Positions 22,201 through 34,173 of a stretch of 64,000 bases of DNA are shown here, one piece after another. The DNA is taken from the NCBI GenBank assembly GCA_029953675.1, contig JAMWBK010000005.1:2747001-2811000 (forward strand). Direction: 5' to 3'. Both the position numbers and the translations under genes were made by a program. The notes below the pieces were generated by a model. It was given only the letters and a program-made list of their open reading frames with translations, had not been told where the DNA came from and did not search any database. The first letter of the stretch is position 1; every line of letters starts with the position of its first letter. This DNA comes from Rhodosorus marinus (lineage: Eukaryota; Rhodophyta; Stylonematophyceae; Stylonematales; Stylonemataceae).

Positions 22201-25200
22201 CTTCCTGCGGACGGCGATTTACACCAAGGACGCTACTGCTGCTTGTATGTCTCTCGGAATCTTTGTCGCCCACGTCGTTAGTACGGGAGACCACACTAGC
22301 AAGTCTCTTGCACCTATGGTCGCCGATGTTCTCTTGTTTGCGACATCGCCCAACTCACAGAAGCGATCCGCAGCTGCAACGAGCGCGGCATTTTTGTTGA
22401 AGAGCATGGAAGGGGTGAGGAGACCGAGCGCCGCCGTGAAGTCCACCAAGCAACTCCTGAGTGAGGTTGCTCAACTCCTTCCGAGGAAGAAGACAATGGG
22501 GAGTGGGAAGTTGATTTCTGCCGTGGAACGAGCAATTAGCTCAGTGCACAGCGAACTGAGAATGGGCTTGTTCTTTGAAGCCGGAAAGGAACTTATTCCG
22601 GGGAGAACGGAGGGGCTTCTTCACATGTGCTCGAAGGCTTTTGCGAAAATTGACGTGGACGAGTTTCGTGCCTGCGTTGGGTTGCTCCAGAGCGATGACC
22701 AAGCATGGACTAGGAGTAGGATTCTTGTCCTGGGTATGATCAAGGACGAGAGCATCACGCCTGTGCTTGAGAATGACCTAGAGAATTGCCAGCAACAGCT
22801 GCTTTCCATTGCATGCACCTGTAAGACTCCGGAACTGCAGATCGCTGCTCTAGAAGCTATCGGCCGTGTCTTTCCAGCATCTTCGGGGGTTCTTAGGGAG
22901 AGACTTGTTTTGGCGTGGTGCCGAGTCTTGGGTGGACAAGGCTCTTTGGAAGGAACAGCAATGGCAAAGCCGATTGCTCATATGCTCGGGGGAATCACTG
23001 CAGAGGACTTGACCAAGATTCTCGCCGGATTCCACACTCATTTACAGAAGAAGAATTGGTCCGCCAAAAAGAGAAAGTCTGAGCCAGCCGTAGAACAAGA
23101 GAATGAAATCTCTGCACGGACGATTGATGCGCTGCTGGAAAGCATCCAGGACAGCGATTCGATGCAAAAAATCATCGGATCCAAGGACTTGGTTAAACCT
23201 CTCTTTGACCTGCTTTCAGAGCTAACAACTGCTCTTAAGGAAGACGAAGACACGGAGGAGCGCTTGTACGTTGTACAGACCTCGCTGTCCTGCCTGAATA
23301 CAATCCTGTCGGCGGAGAGAGGGAGATCCAATCTGATAAAGGTCTCCGATGTGAGACTTTTGATGGGGCTTTTCAACTCGGAGGATGTGCCTATCCGTGT
23401 ACGGAGCCTGGCAGCCACAGAACTGGTCGCCACCATTGCAACACAGTTTCCGGCCAAAGTTGTAAGCGTTTCGACACCTTCCAGACTTGCCTGGGAATCT
23501 ACCTTGAAGAGATGACAAGGCAACAAGGATGGCATCTTTCGCAAGTTTGCTGAACTTTGATTGGCTTTTCTTCATTAGGGACCTGAGATTATCAGCTTTG
23601 TCAGGCACATGATTACCGACACGAAGTATCACTCAAGAGACACGACGCTTAGCAGTATCACAAGAGTCGTAAAGCCGCTTGTCGATACGAAGGTGAGCCT
23701 CGATGCGTTGATGGTGGAGGTTGTTGAGGGTGCAGCTGAGATTGAGGAGAGAAGGCTTCGACAAGAGGTCCTGGCCGCCGCCGTTGACTGTATCGGCGCA
23801 GACGTGGCACTGGTAAAGGTTATTGAGCTATGGGGAGATCAAGAAGGTTGGAAAATCCGTCTTCAAAGCTTATCGGACACTTTCATGTGCTTCATCGGAT
23901 GAGAAAGAAGGCGCCAGTGGTCTCATTCTGATTGTTCATTGTTGGTGGTTTTTCTGAGTCAGGTGAAAAGAAGGCTTCATTCTTCGATGTTCTAGGAAGC
24001 TATTCTTGTACAGAGCAGCAGGCGGCAATGATTCGATTCATGCGCGAGTGTCAAGGAAAACCGGCTGAAGAAATGCACGCTGGGATCGTCACTGTTGGGG
24101 AGTATCTAGGGTCACCAACCTTCCTTTCCAGTGTCGAGGATTTCCTAGGGGAAGAATCGGGGCTAGTTCAGCAGAATTTTCAAGACATGATTGAGGTTTT
24201 GCTGCTGTCCAAGGAGAAGGATGTGAAGGAGAATACGAGGACTGACGTGATAGGTGAGTTTGAATCGTGCGGTCTTCGAGTAAGCTCCAAGTCGAATGAG
24301 GATATGTGTACTAACCGAATATCTGTCCGTGACCGCGTCAACCTTGTTTCTTCCAACAGACAATGTCCTCGAGACAGTCATCACCCTGATTTCCACAACG
24401 CAGTTTTGTCAATGCCTTGAGAAGCTGTTGGCCACTTCCGTTGCAGAAAAGAAGCTCGAGGCTCTGGAGGCGTTCACCAAACGAGTAGAGATTTCGGAAC
24501 TCTTGGTTGTGTCAGGGGACCGGGACGCAGACCAAGCACAGCTCTATGCCAGGATTTTCAAGGAATTACCCGATTTGATGCTGAATCGCAACAGCGCGCC
24601 GACTCTTGTACAGGCCGTGATCACTGCAATCGATAAGTACGTTTCACTAAACGATGTCAAGTAGATGCATTGTGAAGTCCCTAACACGCTTGCTTTTTCT
24701 CATTGCTCTAGATGCTGTTTGAACGTCTCGTCGGGGAATCAAGGCCTTTTGGCACCTCTGATGAAGCCTGTACTTGAGATCGCACAGTCTGAAGACGTCG
24801 AGCTGTCCTGTTCTGCGATACTGTGCATCCAAAGCTTGCTAATCACTCTTCAGGCGAAGTGCGTTCCCATCGTTCCCGGAACGCTGGCGGTTCTTGCGAA
24901 ACGAATGAGCGCAAACGTGGAAGAACAGGACGAGTCTCTAAACAAACGTGAGAGAAAGAGCGTCCACGAAGCATGCGTGCTGACGATCGATTCAATGCTG
25001 TACTCTGTTCCTCAGTTCTTCAGCGGAAAAAACTTCGAAATGTAGGTCAATTCCAACCCCCATACCCTGTGAACGCTAACAGACTGGCTTACAAACCCGT
25101 TTGTTCATTCGCTTTTGTGATCTTCAGTATCTTCCAGTCGATGCTGGAGGATAGTGTGTACTCTCTGGCGACGACGAAGCAGGTCTTGGAAGGTTTTGCG

Positions 25201-26412
25201 CAGAAATGTGAGCCCCGGTTTTTCCTTCCCGCGGTATCTGCCGCGATGGGTTCATACTTTCGCGAGGCGCGAGGTAGCACTGCAGAAAGCGCAGTAGCAC
25301 AGATGGAGCGATTGCTCAACTGTCTCAACTACTTCATCGAGGTTGCTGACAAGTCCAACATCAGGAAGCATAGATTGGATGTCGTGTTGATGATCTTTCG
25401 ATCGGCGGAGCTGAGAAGGCGACTCAGGCTGAAGACGGAGACACGAGCAGAATCTTTTGAGGGCTTCGTTGGACGTGCAGAAATGATGGCCATCACCTGC
25501 TTTGTTTCCCTGGCGATGAAACTGCGTGAGGTGGACTTCAGGGATGTATTTGACAAGTTTCTGGAGTGGTCTGAAGGTTCCGGACGATGCCTTAGTGACG
25601 CAGTTGGGAAAGAACTAAGTTCAACCCAGAAGTACCTGGACAGGTCCATCGTGTTGCAGAAGTGCCTGTGTGAGCTTCTCGAGAGGGTGCAGGTGCTTTT
25701 CGCTCCGTTCGTGACCCCGCTCCTCGATCGAACTATGGAGCTTTTGGTGGGTCTACCGGAGGATCAACTCGCCAAGTTGAACACGGACAGCCAAAGCAGT
25801 AGGAAGCGAAAGAGAAAATCTGTTGACAAGAGTAGCCACTTGACAACCCAGCTGAAGACGGCTACTGAGTCAAGCTTGCGAATGCTTGGACTCTACTTCA
25901 CGTTTACTGAGGACACCGTTTCCGACCGGGTTAGAACCTCGTCGCTCTTTTGGCTGCCTCATCGTCAGCGTAGCTGAACAAAATGTGTCCATCTGTTTTG
26001 ATTTGCTCTGTAGGTATTTGACAAGACACTGGAGGCGCTGGTAGAGGTGTTGGAACTCCCGCGTATGAACGGTGATGTGGTCAAGAACGCAATCGCGTCG
26101 TTTGCATCGAGAAGTTTCAAGAACGCAAAGGAGGAATCTGAAGGAAGCAGAAGGCTGTCGACTGTTAATAGACTGGTGATCTTGAAAGTCCGTACGAACA
26201 ACAGTTCGCTCAGACTGCAGGTTACAGAGTGCATCCTCGCCATCGCTCAGAGGCTTGGGGAGGCCTACCTGCCTTGTCTTCCGGAGGCCATGAGCTTTCT
26301 TGCCGATCTCATTGACGACGAGGATCTTGAGGTAGAAGCAAAGGCGAGGGAGCTTGGTCAGTTGCTTGAGGAGCTCTCTGGAGAACCCATTTTGGCACAG
26401 CTGAAGGAATGA
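19287..26412 (+). CDS. UTP10: UTP10/HEATR1, small-subunit processome protein
   Basis: My model has twelve exons: 19287-19618, 19703-20006, 20091-20304, 20394-20619, 20715-20918, 21004-23461, 23579-23812, 23959-24253, 24360-24636, 24712-25041, 25128-25929 and 26014-26412. It sums to 6,075 nt and 2,024 aa, close to human HEATR1 (about 2,140). The N-terminus has the family's early P-F-F-L-L-P-P-T-Q-K...I-E-W-L-L-R block followed by L-P-Y-H-type repeat helices. The rest is a continuous array of HEAT-like helices ending in L-G-Q-L-L-E-E-L. UTP10 is a scaffold of the UTP-A (t-UTP) subcomplex that loads on nascent 18S pre-rRNA in the nucleolus and supports rDNA transcription. The third and eighth exon boundaries (20006/20091 and 23812/23959) and the donor at 25929 are the least certain. 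The gene ends 154 bp from the convergent MOZART1 gene. Confidence 0.9.
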
Positions 26413-26566
26413 ACATGGACAGTGAAAAGAACGAGATGTGCTTTATAACGGATTTAGGAAACGGGCAATGAGCCATGTATGTAAAAGTGAAATGGAAATT
26501 AACAAGGATTCGAAAGTCGTTTGGGGCTTTGGTTGCCACTGTCCACGGTCTTGGGGAACATCCTCT

Positions 26567-27089
26567 TCACGTGCTTTCTCTTCTAGATGAATTCCCTTTC
26601 TCCTTGGGTTGATATTGACTTCTTAGCTCCTTTACGATCGATGCGAGGGCCTCCGGATTGACACCTTGTTCGCATAGTTTCATTAAAATCCTCAGCGTGT
26701 CCCTGTCCAGTCCCTGGAGAGTAGGAGGAACCGTCATTGTGAGCCCATCAACAGATATCGTCATTTTTCCCTAGTTTTCTTAAAACAACCTCTGGCAAAT
26801 GCCGCAGACTCTTCCAGCGGTGACGCCGCGGTGTCTAAAACGTCAGCGCGTTTTTGCTCGCTTTTTTGACGATCAAAAGGACTTACCGTGTCTAGCAAGC
26901 TGGAAAGTTCGAAAGCAGCTATTCCCCCAAAAACACAACAAAAAGAAAAACACCGAAACAAAACGGTTCGATGAGCAAAGCAAACGCCCTGACTCCCTAT
27001 TTACTGCGTGGGAAAACCAACACCAAACTCAACGACTTACCATCGAATGCTTCTTTCATAGGTCCATCTTCAAGTTCGCTTCGCGGCAT
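26567..27089 (-). CDS. MZT1: MOZART1, gamma-tubulin complex recruiter
   Basis: Three exons (27089-27041, 26918-26887, 26713-26567) join in phase to give 75 aa, the normal size for MOZART1. Exon 2 is only 32 nt. The spliced protein reads [21 protein letters not shown] across the joins, then [11 protein letters not shown] with V-K-E-L-R. These are the hallmarks of the family. MOZART1 binds the N-termini of gamma-tubulin complex proteins and is needed to recruit and activate gamma-tubulin rings at nucleation sites. Without splicing, only the last 65 codons look open, and that frame would lack the first helix. A longer ORF-only model should therefore not be used. Confidence 0.92.
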
Positions 27090-27298
27090 CCTTTCGCAGC
27101 TCTAAAATTATACTAAAACACTCCGACGTCGTTGGTATTCAACTCCCAGGCTCAATCCCACCACCTTCCTCCACATCAGAAAGCAATCTATGAAAATTGG
27201 GACAGTCCCAGCAAGTGTTACCCCAAGCTCTAATCAATATGCAAAAAAAACACGCAATGCTTCAGGGTGATCTACTCAAATGAGATATTGAAAACCCA

Positions 27299-27556
27299 AT
27301 GAATTTTCACTGTCTGCATGAAAGGATGGGCCGTGGAGGACTGGTGCAACGGCAATATGCACACAAGCGTACAAAACGAGAGCGCGCTGATATGCGCGAT
27401 ACAGAAAAGTTTATGGAGCACGAAAAACAAAGAAAAGTTTCCTGTGGTAAAGTACTCAGCAAGCGGCCGATCGCCACCCAACTCCGACCAGGCTATTGGC
27501 GGAGAGAATACGTAGATGAGATGAAGGATCTGGACGCCCCCCCCCTTTACGGCTAA
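27299..27556 (+). CDS. Small basic hypothetical protein
   Basis: An 85-aa frame with a true ATG runs from 27299 to 27556. It is rich in Arg, Lys and Glu with no membrane segment, and ends P-P-L-Y-G. No family is recognised and no splice sites are needed. The reverse strand has a frame of similar length over the same bases, so this could be chance. Confidence 0.3.
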   Translation: MNFHCLHERMGRGGLVQRQYAHKRTKRERADMRDTEKFMEHEKQRKVSCGKVLSKRPIATQLRPGYWRREYVDEMKDLDAPPLYG

Positions 27557-27727
27557 GCTCATCTAGACGAGAAAGATCAAGCAGGATAAGATCAAATAGA
27601 ATACACAGAAAGAACAAAAAGGCCAAACAAGTTCTGTTGAACGACTAGTCAGGAATCAGCTCGACCTACCGAGCGCTGCACGGAGAAGATATTTGCATTG
27701 AAAACGGATCGGTTCGGGTTTGGAGCT

Positions 27728-28757
27728 ATGAGGAAAGTTCTGCGCAGGCCTTGGCTTTACGAGTTGGAAGCTGTCTTGAAGTTTTATAAGGGTTTTCTCC
27801 AACGAGTTTTTGTGTCTACTTTGAATCATCTGCTTGTGGAGACAACCTTCAGAATGATTGCATTTGCCAGTTCTGCGTTTCTCCGTGCGGTGCGCGGTTC
27901 GACTACTCCTGGTCGAGTTGGTCCTTTGTCTGGGATGCGGTATGGTAGTCTGTTTCAGGTAAGGACAAGGTAACGGAATTCTCCCGCTTCTGGTGACTGT
28001 GTTTTCCAATCCTCAGCGGAGTATCTTCTTTGCTTGCTGGTTGACAGAGTGCACCGTCGTCGAGGAGCTTGGCTAGGGTCTTCATGACCACTGGGTACGC
28101 CTAACTTTCCAGTCGAAATCCAGGATCGGCCAAAATTTCTTACTGAACAGGAAACTTGCGCGGCTTGCTTTCTTGCTCTGAAACATGACGACGATCCCAG
28201 TCCGGAGGGTGATACTGTGGTCGACACGTGTAGGATGAAGCTCACAGAGGTAAGAATACCCAGACCATCCCGCTCAGGTTATTAAACAATCAGATCCATG
28301 TTTTTACTGCACAAGCTAACGGAAGCGGTGTGAAATGGACAGGCTTTGAAACCACTTCAGCTGAACATTATACCAGCCTACGGAGATCCGAACGGCAGCC
28401 ATATCACGTAAAGAGACCCTCTATCCGCCACGTTGAAGATTGAGGTACTGAAGACAGGTACAGAAGTTCTCTGACCTACGGCCTTTTTTTTTGGAAACAC
28501 TCGCAATCGACCAAAAGCATTGAGGTAGTCTCGGATTCATTCGAGGGAGAATCGGTTGTTGCCAGGCATAGGATGATCTACAAGGCGATCTGGGATGAGC
28601 TTCAGGTAAGAACGATGCAGACAACGTCATAGAACCGAAAACAGACAGCCACAAGCAATGACCAACTAGTGAATTCGATGTGCTTGTGATGCTGCAGGGT
28701 CCAATTCATGCTGTGGACTCTATAGAAGCGAAGACACCGTCCGAAGCTGGCTTTTGA
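27728..28757 (+). CDS. BolA-like protein with organelle presequence
   Basis: The C-terminal half is secure. Exons 28343-28407, 28518-28605 and 28698-28757 join in phase and encode a BolA domain: L-K-P-L-Q-L-N-I, then [16 protein letters not shown] and G-P-I-H-A-V. BolA proteins partner monothiol glutaredoxins in iron-sulphur cluster trafficking. An exon ending at 28249 precedes it in phase. Upstream, an exon from an ATG at 27728 or 27854 to 27958 encodes an Arg/Ser-rich sequence that looks like a mitochondrial or plastid presequence. The join between these halves is unresolved. An exon from about 28048 reads [13 protein letters not shown] and would continue into [10 protein letters not shown] only with one base fewer at the GGG around 28093-28096. 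This could be an intron I cannot see, a sequencing error or a real frameshift. Confidence 0.75.
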
Positions 28758-28883
28758 ATAGGAGCGACACAATTCAAAGCAGAGAAGCTAAGTTTAAGTC
28801 GGACAGTAAGGGCTGCCGTAGCCCATCCGTCTTCTTTCCTCTCCCTCTTCTGCATGTTTTTTTTTTTTTCTTCTGCTTCTGGT

Positions 28884-29886
28884 TTAGGTTCTTACAATAG
28901 CTCTCTTAGTTTGCCCGTCTTTTGGGGTAGGAGAGCCCGTACTGACTTGATGTAGAAACCTAAATGTAAGATTGATTCTTGGCTGCTGCACGTTTTTCGT
29001 CTTCGGAACCATGTGCTTCCAAAGCTTTTGGGTTTCTCCTCTCATGATCAGGAGTGATCCACTTTCAAGGGTTATTGAGATGGGGTTGCCTGCTCCATCC
29101 TTTCTCTTCAGTCTGAAGTCTCGAGCCTGGGTTTCAAGTAAGGGGCTGACCGTTTTAGGATAATTTTCAAGTCCGATGCAAAAGGCGTCTTGAGGAGAAC
29201 TTCTGCATGGCAAGGATCTTACCGCGCCAAGGCTAAGCGAGGCCACGACTATATCATCCTTTGAAGGACCTAGCTCACGCTCATCGTCAGAATGCCAGCC
29301 AATGTAGTCTGAACCGTCGCGATAGAGGTTGATGAGGACGGAGTTCAGATCGAGATCAAGCTTTCTGCTGATCCTGTCCCGTAGCGAAGCAAGCTGCGGA
29401 ACTGAATCGAGAGGATTCTCTTTCAGAGCCCTGCCAGAGTACTTGTACGCTCCTCCATACCTTCGAGACGATGAAGATTGGGAGCCTATTGAGTGCCAAG
29501 CAGTGCCTTGTTGGTGGCAGAAGTTGGGCGGGACCTACCAGGCGCACAATCTAGGCTCCTTCACCAGCTTTCCAAAGATCTTGATCTCCTCTTGGCGGAA
29601 AGGAATAACCTCCATGAGCTCCTTCATTAGCTGCTCTGAGTGAGAGGGCGGGAGAAATGCTGGCTCGTAAGTGACACAGTCGGGAAGCGAAGACACGCCC
29701 TCGTAACTCAAACGACGACCGCGAACCTTCGGTCGATTTCTCTTCTTCGTAGTCGATGAGGACGGCGGTTGAAGGAAACCAAACTCGGCTTTGGACTTCA
29801 TCTGTGCAAAATAAAGTTTCGTCTGGGTAACTCTTCTCAAGGAATCCCCCTTTACGCACTTCAGCTGCATCTCGACTCCTCGCCAT
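28884..29886 (-). CDS. AlkB-family 2-oxoglutarate/Fe(II) dioxygenase
   Basis: Four exons are proposed: 29886-29860, 29801-29539, 29460-29223 and 29126-28884, giving about 256 aa. The joins reconstruct family motifs across introns: E-P-R-L-C-A-W|Y-G-G-A-Y-K-Y-S-G and S-L-S-L-G-A|A-R-D-F. Catalytic residues are present: the H-x-D pair in W-H-S-D-D-E, a distal His in L-W-K-H-M-V-P-K and the 2-oxoglutarate Arg pair in P-R-I-N-L-T-F-R. The layout matches ALKBH2/ALKBH3, which repair 1-methyladenine and 3-methylcytosine in DNA or RNA. The first 27-nt exon is a suggestion; starting at the Met of exon 2 (29801) is also possible. The basic K-K-R-N-R-P-K-V-R-G-R-R stretch near the N-terminus could be a nuclear signal. 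Confidence 0.88.
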
Positions 29887-31052
29887 CGTCACCCACACAG
29901 CTACTTGAGCAGAGAAACCGAGAGCGCAGCAGACAGACCGAGTAATTTCAAAGAGGAATATATCTTCGAGCACTTGAGCGTGCTCCGTTGGAACAGGGCA
30001 AACAGAGTCTGAACAGATTTCTAAGGGAAAAGAAGATCTTTAGAAACGAGTATTGCGGTCGCGTAAAAAGAATTCCAGTGCTTGTTGAAGTTCGCCTATA
30101 CATCCAGAGCAGGATGAACGAGCTGCTTCGTCGAAGCGCGAAAGTTGCACGAGTGAAAGCCGCGAAAATTGAAGTAGATCAGGAATCGATTTCACGAACG
30201 CCCCAGAGAAGACTCGGTGACAGCGACCTTCAGGCCCTCAAGGCGTACTTGGACGTCTGTACAGGCCTTTCCTAGCGGGTTTTTAAGGTATTGTCGCGTT
30301 CTGGGTCTGCCGTGCTGCTTGTGCTGATCGATTTCTGGGGATCGGTGAGAGATATTGATAGAAACTGACGTCCTCTCGCTGGGACATCCAGTCCAACAGT
30401 GGCTATTCACCGCCATAAAGATGAGATAATTCGTCCAGTGAATTGCCAGCAAAGGGAACTACTCTTTCTTCGCGAGAGCTACGATTCCAACGATTGAGTT
30501 GGCAAATCAACACGCTTTCACAATAGACTGAGCCCATCCCTTTTGGGGTCGCTCCCACTGTCCGAACAGGCCCAGCTGCCTCGTCCGGACGTCGAATCCC
30601 AGGATAAGGTGACGGTGCCTCTGAGATCCCCGCCTAAGTCTGTCAGGTAGCGGCTCGCCGTTTGATGCCTCCGAAGGGAGGGGGGGCGAGGGGGGGGTAG
30701 CCGGCCGAGGTTCAGAAGCCGCGTTGGTATTACACCTCAGTTGCTTTCTCTGGTCGAACATTGATGCTTGACTCCTGTTCCCTTCCTACGTTTAATCAGC
30801 TTGACCGGCAAGCTCTGATTGAACTGAGCTTCCTTAGACACCGTGAGGCATTAATGACGACCACGGAATCATTCCACAGTACATCGTACTAAAAACCACT
30901 ATAAAATATCTGGCGGGAAAAATTTATCGAAATATCTGTGCATCCAAGAATGCGCCTCATTTGTTCGGCGAGTGTTGGCAAGAGTTCTTTTTCCAATGTG
31001 TACTTAGAACGAACGCGGTGAAGGAGGAATTGGGGATTGAACATTTCTGGTG
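29887..31052. other. Spacer with two marginal small frames
   Basis: A 53-aa plus frame from an ATG at 30114 to 30275 is Lys/Arg-rich and could be the last exon of a small gene divergent from the AlkB gene. An 84-aa minus frame at 30507-30761 starts with a true ATG and has a Pro/Ser-rich N-terminal half. Neither shows a known motif. The rest, including the AT-rich stretch at 30880-30960, holds nothing I can identify. Confidence 0.4.
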
Positions 31053-31429
31053 ATGGGGATGAGCATCGTAATTGTGGTTAGATGCATTATTTCTGGTCTT
31101 TCTAGTGAGCTTATTACAGTCTGTCACTTGTTAGGCAACACCGCGTCCCTGCCCCAAAACTCGGTTAATTGTGCTGTTCCTTGTAGCTACAACGGCCTGC
31201 TCAGGGTTCAGGATCCGGCAAACCTAGTTCTTCAGTATTCAAGGGACTTAGTTTTCAGGCCACTGTTTTCAAGAAGGGTAGAGAAATACATCATGATCCT
31301 GAATTCCGTAACCGTTTTAGTAGCGGCGAGAAGACGAACCCCTTCCCCCGCCCCGGCTCATGCCAACGATCTCGACTGGAGGACCAGAAGTACATCGGAA
31401 ACCTCACTCGGAGATGGATCCTCGACTGA
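31053..31429 (+). CDS. Putative small two-exon gene
   Basis: A short first exon (31053-31067, M-G-M-S-I) can splice with a GTAATT donor to an exon at 31187-31429 after a pyrimidine-rich CCTTGTAG acceptor. The product is about 85 aa, Ser/Lys/Arg-rich and ends W-I-L-D. The frame chosen is more protein-like than the unspliced frame across the same bases. No family is recognised. Confidence 0.35.
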
Positions 31430-31801
31430 CTGAACATCAATGTGGAGAGAGACTCAGCAAAATAACATTAAGATTCCCCTAAAAGGTTTCCACGTCTCGT
31501 CCGCTTCAAGCCCTTAACAAGACGCTAACATCCTCTTTACGCCTCGGAAGAGGGTGTTGGGGTGGCTACCAGAAGGCGGTGGTGTTGGAGAGGGTCCAAC
31601 CTGGGTGGCGGGATTTCTTGTCGACCTTGTGCAGTTTGTTTCTTTTTCTTTATGCCGACGAAAACGAATGCATTTTCAGAGTTCTGTCTAACGTGCAAAG
31701 TTATGCGGTCTTGAGGTTCTGCTTGGCGACCGAGTTTTGAGTTGGAGAAGAATCTGAGTTTGGTTGTTTGTTGGGGTCGAGATTCTGAAGCGCAGAATGC
31801 C

Positions 31802-32723
31802 ATGGAGCTATTGGAAAAATCTGAGATGAGGATGATGGAGGCTGAGTTCCTTGCCGAGGACGAAATGATTACAATGCTACCACTCGTTTCTATCCCTAAA
31901 ATGACTTTTCTGCAGGGTGACTACGGGCCTCTGATTCCTGGAGAACCTATCGAGGTGAGGGTCTCTGTAGACCGTTTACCATTCTGAGCCTACTCCACAA
32001 GGTGAAAATCTCATTTATGCGTTGAAAATTTCCTGTAGGTTCCGATCTGGTTTGCCTTGGCTCTGAAGAGGGCGAGAAAATGTAAGCTGGTTGTGCCGAG
32101 CTGGATGGAGGCAAAGCAGCTTGAAAAGACGGTTGAGAACGAGAGAATATCCAAGAATAGGTTGACGGCAGTTCCGTACTACTACGCTGAGATCGCTTCC
32201 CTACTGTTGCACTACGCATCAGATGACATGAGATCGGCTGCTACCGTACGGTCGCTTCTCCATCCATCCTAACGATTAATTTCTCTCGGCTCTGGCAAGG
32301 CTGCTGACGTCCCATCCTCTACGTTGAAAACGAATCAGGTTCGGAGGGGAGTTGAGGACCTAACCAGCTTAAGATCGAGCAAGTTCCGGCGGTACATGCA
32401 GACAAACGTTCGAGAAGACTGCAACGGAATCAAAATTGAAAACATATGCTCCGGGGAGCTTAGTGCGGTTCGGCCAGTTCTATGCGAAATTCTGGAGACA
32501 ATACACCGAGCAAATGATTCGGGCGCTGTTGATCCTATCAAGGTAAGCAAGCATCGTGTCTTATGCTCTAAGTCATCCTTCTCACTGGGCCATATGGACG
32601 CTTCCTTTTTTGATTCTCGTCAACCTGCAGATGCAGACGCAGACGCAGAAATCTCAGGGCACCCAATCTACCTCTATTTTCTCGTCCTCGAAGCCACGAA
32701 GCTTACGTCGATTTCGTGCCTAA
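31802..32723 (+). CDS. PSF2: GINS complex subunit PSF2
   Basis: Four exons (31802-31954, 32039-32245, 32339-32542, 32631-32723) are all in phase 0 and give 218 aa. PSF2 motifs are clear: E-F-L-A-E-D-E near the start, G-D-Y-G-P-L-I-P-G-E-P-I-E-V across the first splice, then P-I-W-F-A-L-A-L-K-R-A-R-K-C, the W-M-E...L-E-K helix, P-Y-Y-Y-A-E-I...L-L-L-H-Y-A-S-D-D and the helical I-C-S-G-E-L segment. PSF2 is one of four GINS subunits in the CMG replicative helicase with Cdc45 and Mcm2-7. The last exon encodes a low-complexity Q/T/S-rich tail with a basic R-R-F-R-A end, which is variable in the family. The ATG at 31802 puts the conserved start of the fold at about residue 14. Confidence 0.93.
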
Positions 32724-32950
32724 GTTTGCATAAGCCTAAGCAAATTAATATTGCTATTACGAACGGAAACAGTCCCCCACTGGCTTATTGGCAGTTACAA
32801 AAGCCAAGAGTCGATGGCTGTACTGTATTGACGCCTACCCACGCACGAAATCGCCAACCGTAAACGAAGACGCATTGGCAGCTTCACGACGAAACCGGAT
32901 AAGGCTTTGTTTAGAAGTGTTTCAAAAAATTATTTCTTTCCGCATCATAT

Positions 32951-34173
32951 TCAGGCCATGAACTTTTCGAAAACGTCTTCTTCCTCCTGAGAGCCAGGTT
33001 CGAGGACCGAGTTAGTGTTGTAAAGTGGAGCAGTGAAATTTTTCAGAATTGGTTGGCCCGTCGTTGGGCCTTCGATTACACCCTCATCGAAGATATATCC
33101 AGCTTCGGTCAGAAGTAAGTTCGTAACGACCGCGGCAACGTCCTCCCTCGAGATGGACCCGCTCTGGTTTTCAGAGGCTTCCGTCGTAATCCCCTTAACA
33201 TTTCCAGGCTCGCTCTGAGTTTTGGCAAGTCGAAGTATTGAGTGGGATACTTTAGAAGAGGATACGCAATCCTGTATGAGCTCGGAGCAAAAAGTTAGGA
33301 TCAATAAAACTCTATTTTGCGGATGAGTACCGCCCACAAGCGGGGACTTGCACCTACCTCGCCCTGTCTTTTCCATTTTGACGAATTCCCAAGAAAGCTA
33401 TTGCTTCTGTTGCAGGAAATGAGAACGAACTTCTTCACTAATGACTCCTCCGCATACCGTACGAGTCGTTGGACGCCCTCATAGTCCACCGATTTGTAGC
33501 TGTTCGCGCCAACAGGATTTCTGGATCCAGACGCGCAGACGACAGCCACGGATCCGTCTATAGCTGAACAGGCATACACAAGAATTGCGGATCCCGTCAG
33601 CTCCAAGCCGCAGGGTCATCATCGCCGTGGAAAGCTTTGCCCTTACCCTCCTTGACGTCCGCGTCGTTGTTGAGATCTCCGACGAACACGTCCACGTTCG
33701 AACCATCGAGTCCAAACATGGTCTCAGCGTCTTCCGCCCTTCTAGTTAGTATTCGGACGTTAAATCCAGCGTTGATCAGCCCAAGCACAATCCAAGATCC
33801 AACCTCGCCGGTAGCCCCTGTGACAAGTACAGAGTTGGCTTTCGTTCCGACTTCCCCAGCGAAATACCGATTTTCTTCCTCCGAATCTGCCGATGATTTT
33901 CTTTCTCCGTAGAAAACGTAGCCACGTCCCATTCTCTATGCAGGAAACACAAATTCAGCGTTCTCACAAAAAAAACCATAACCGTGCCGTTGGGGAAGTT
34001 TCCCAGCGTACCTTGTTCTGAATGTCGTCAATCAAATCGTCCACTTTCTTCCCCTTCGTCGTCTCCGCTCGAAGCTTGGCAGCCCTCACCATTCTCAGCT
34101 CACATCGTTTCCTATTAAACCTCCGCTCAACGCCCGGCCCAAACCCGCACACAAACCCGAACATTCTGCCCAT
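32951..34173 (-). CDS. Atypical SDR NAD(P)-binding protein, probably plastid
   Basis: Four exons (34173-34012, 33935-33647, 33563-33358, 33280-32951) sum to 328 aa. After an N-terminal extension of about 90 residues, a Rossmann motif G-A-T-G-E-V-G-S appears, followed by R-I-L-T-R-R, V-F-V-G-D-L, the A-I-D-G-S-V-A-V-V-C strand, an F-V-L-I-S turn and K-R-Q-G-E...L-I. Near the end comes the I-S-R-E-D-V-A-A-V-V helix of atypical SDRs (NmrA/TIC62/HCF173-like). The canonical YxxxK active site is absent, as in this subgroup, so it may bind NAD(P) as a sensor or assembly factor. The M-G-R-M-F-G-F-V-C-G-F-G N-terminus is Phe/Arg-rich and lacks acids, consistent with a transit peptide. Exact substrate and subfamily cannot be told from sequence alone. 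Confidence 0.8.

Noticed and set aside
27872-28009. Minus-strand frames across the BolA gene
   Set aside because: They overlap the first BolA exon and lack motifs.
29988-30275. 95-aa plus frame divergent from the AlkB gene
   Set aside because: It lacks an ATG until 30114; only the last 53 codons could be coding and no motif supports them.
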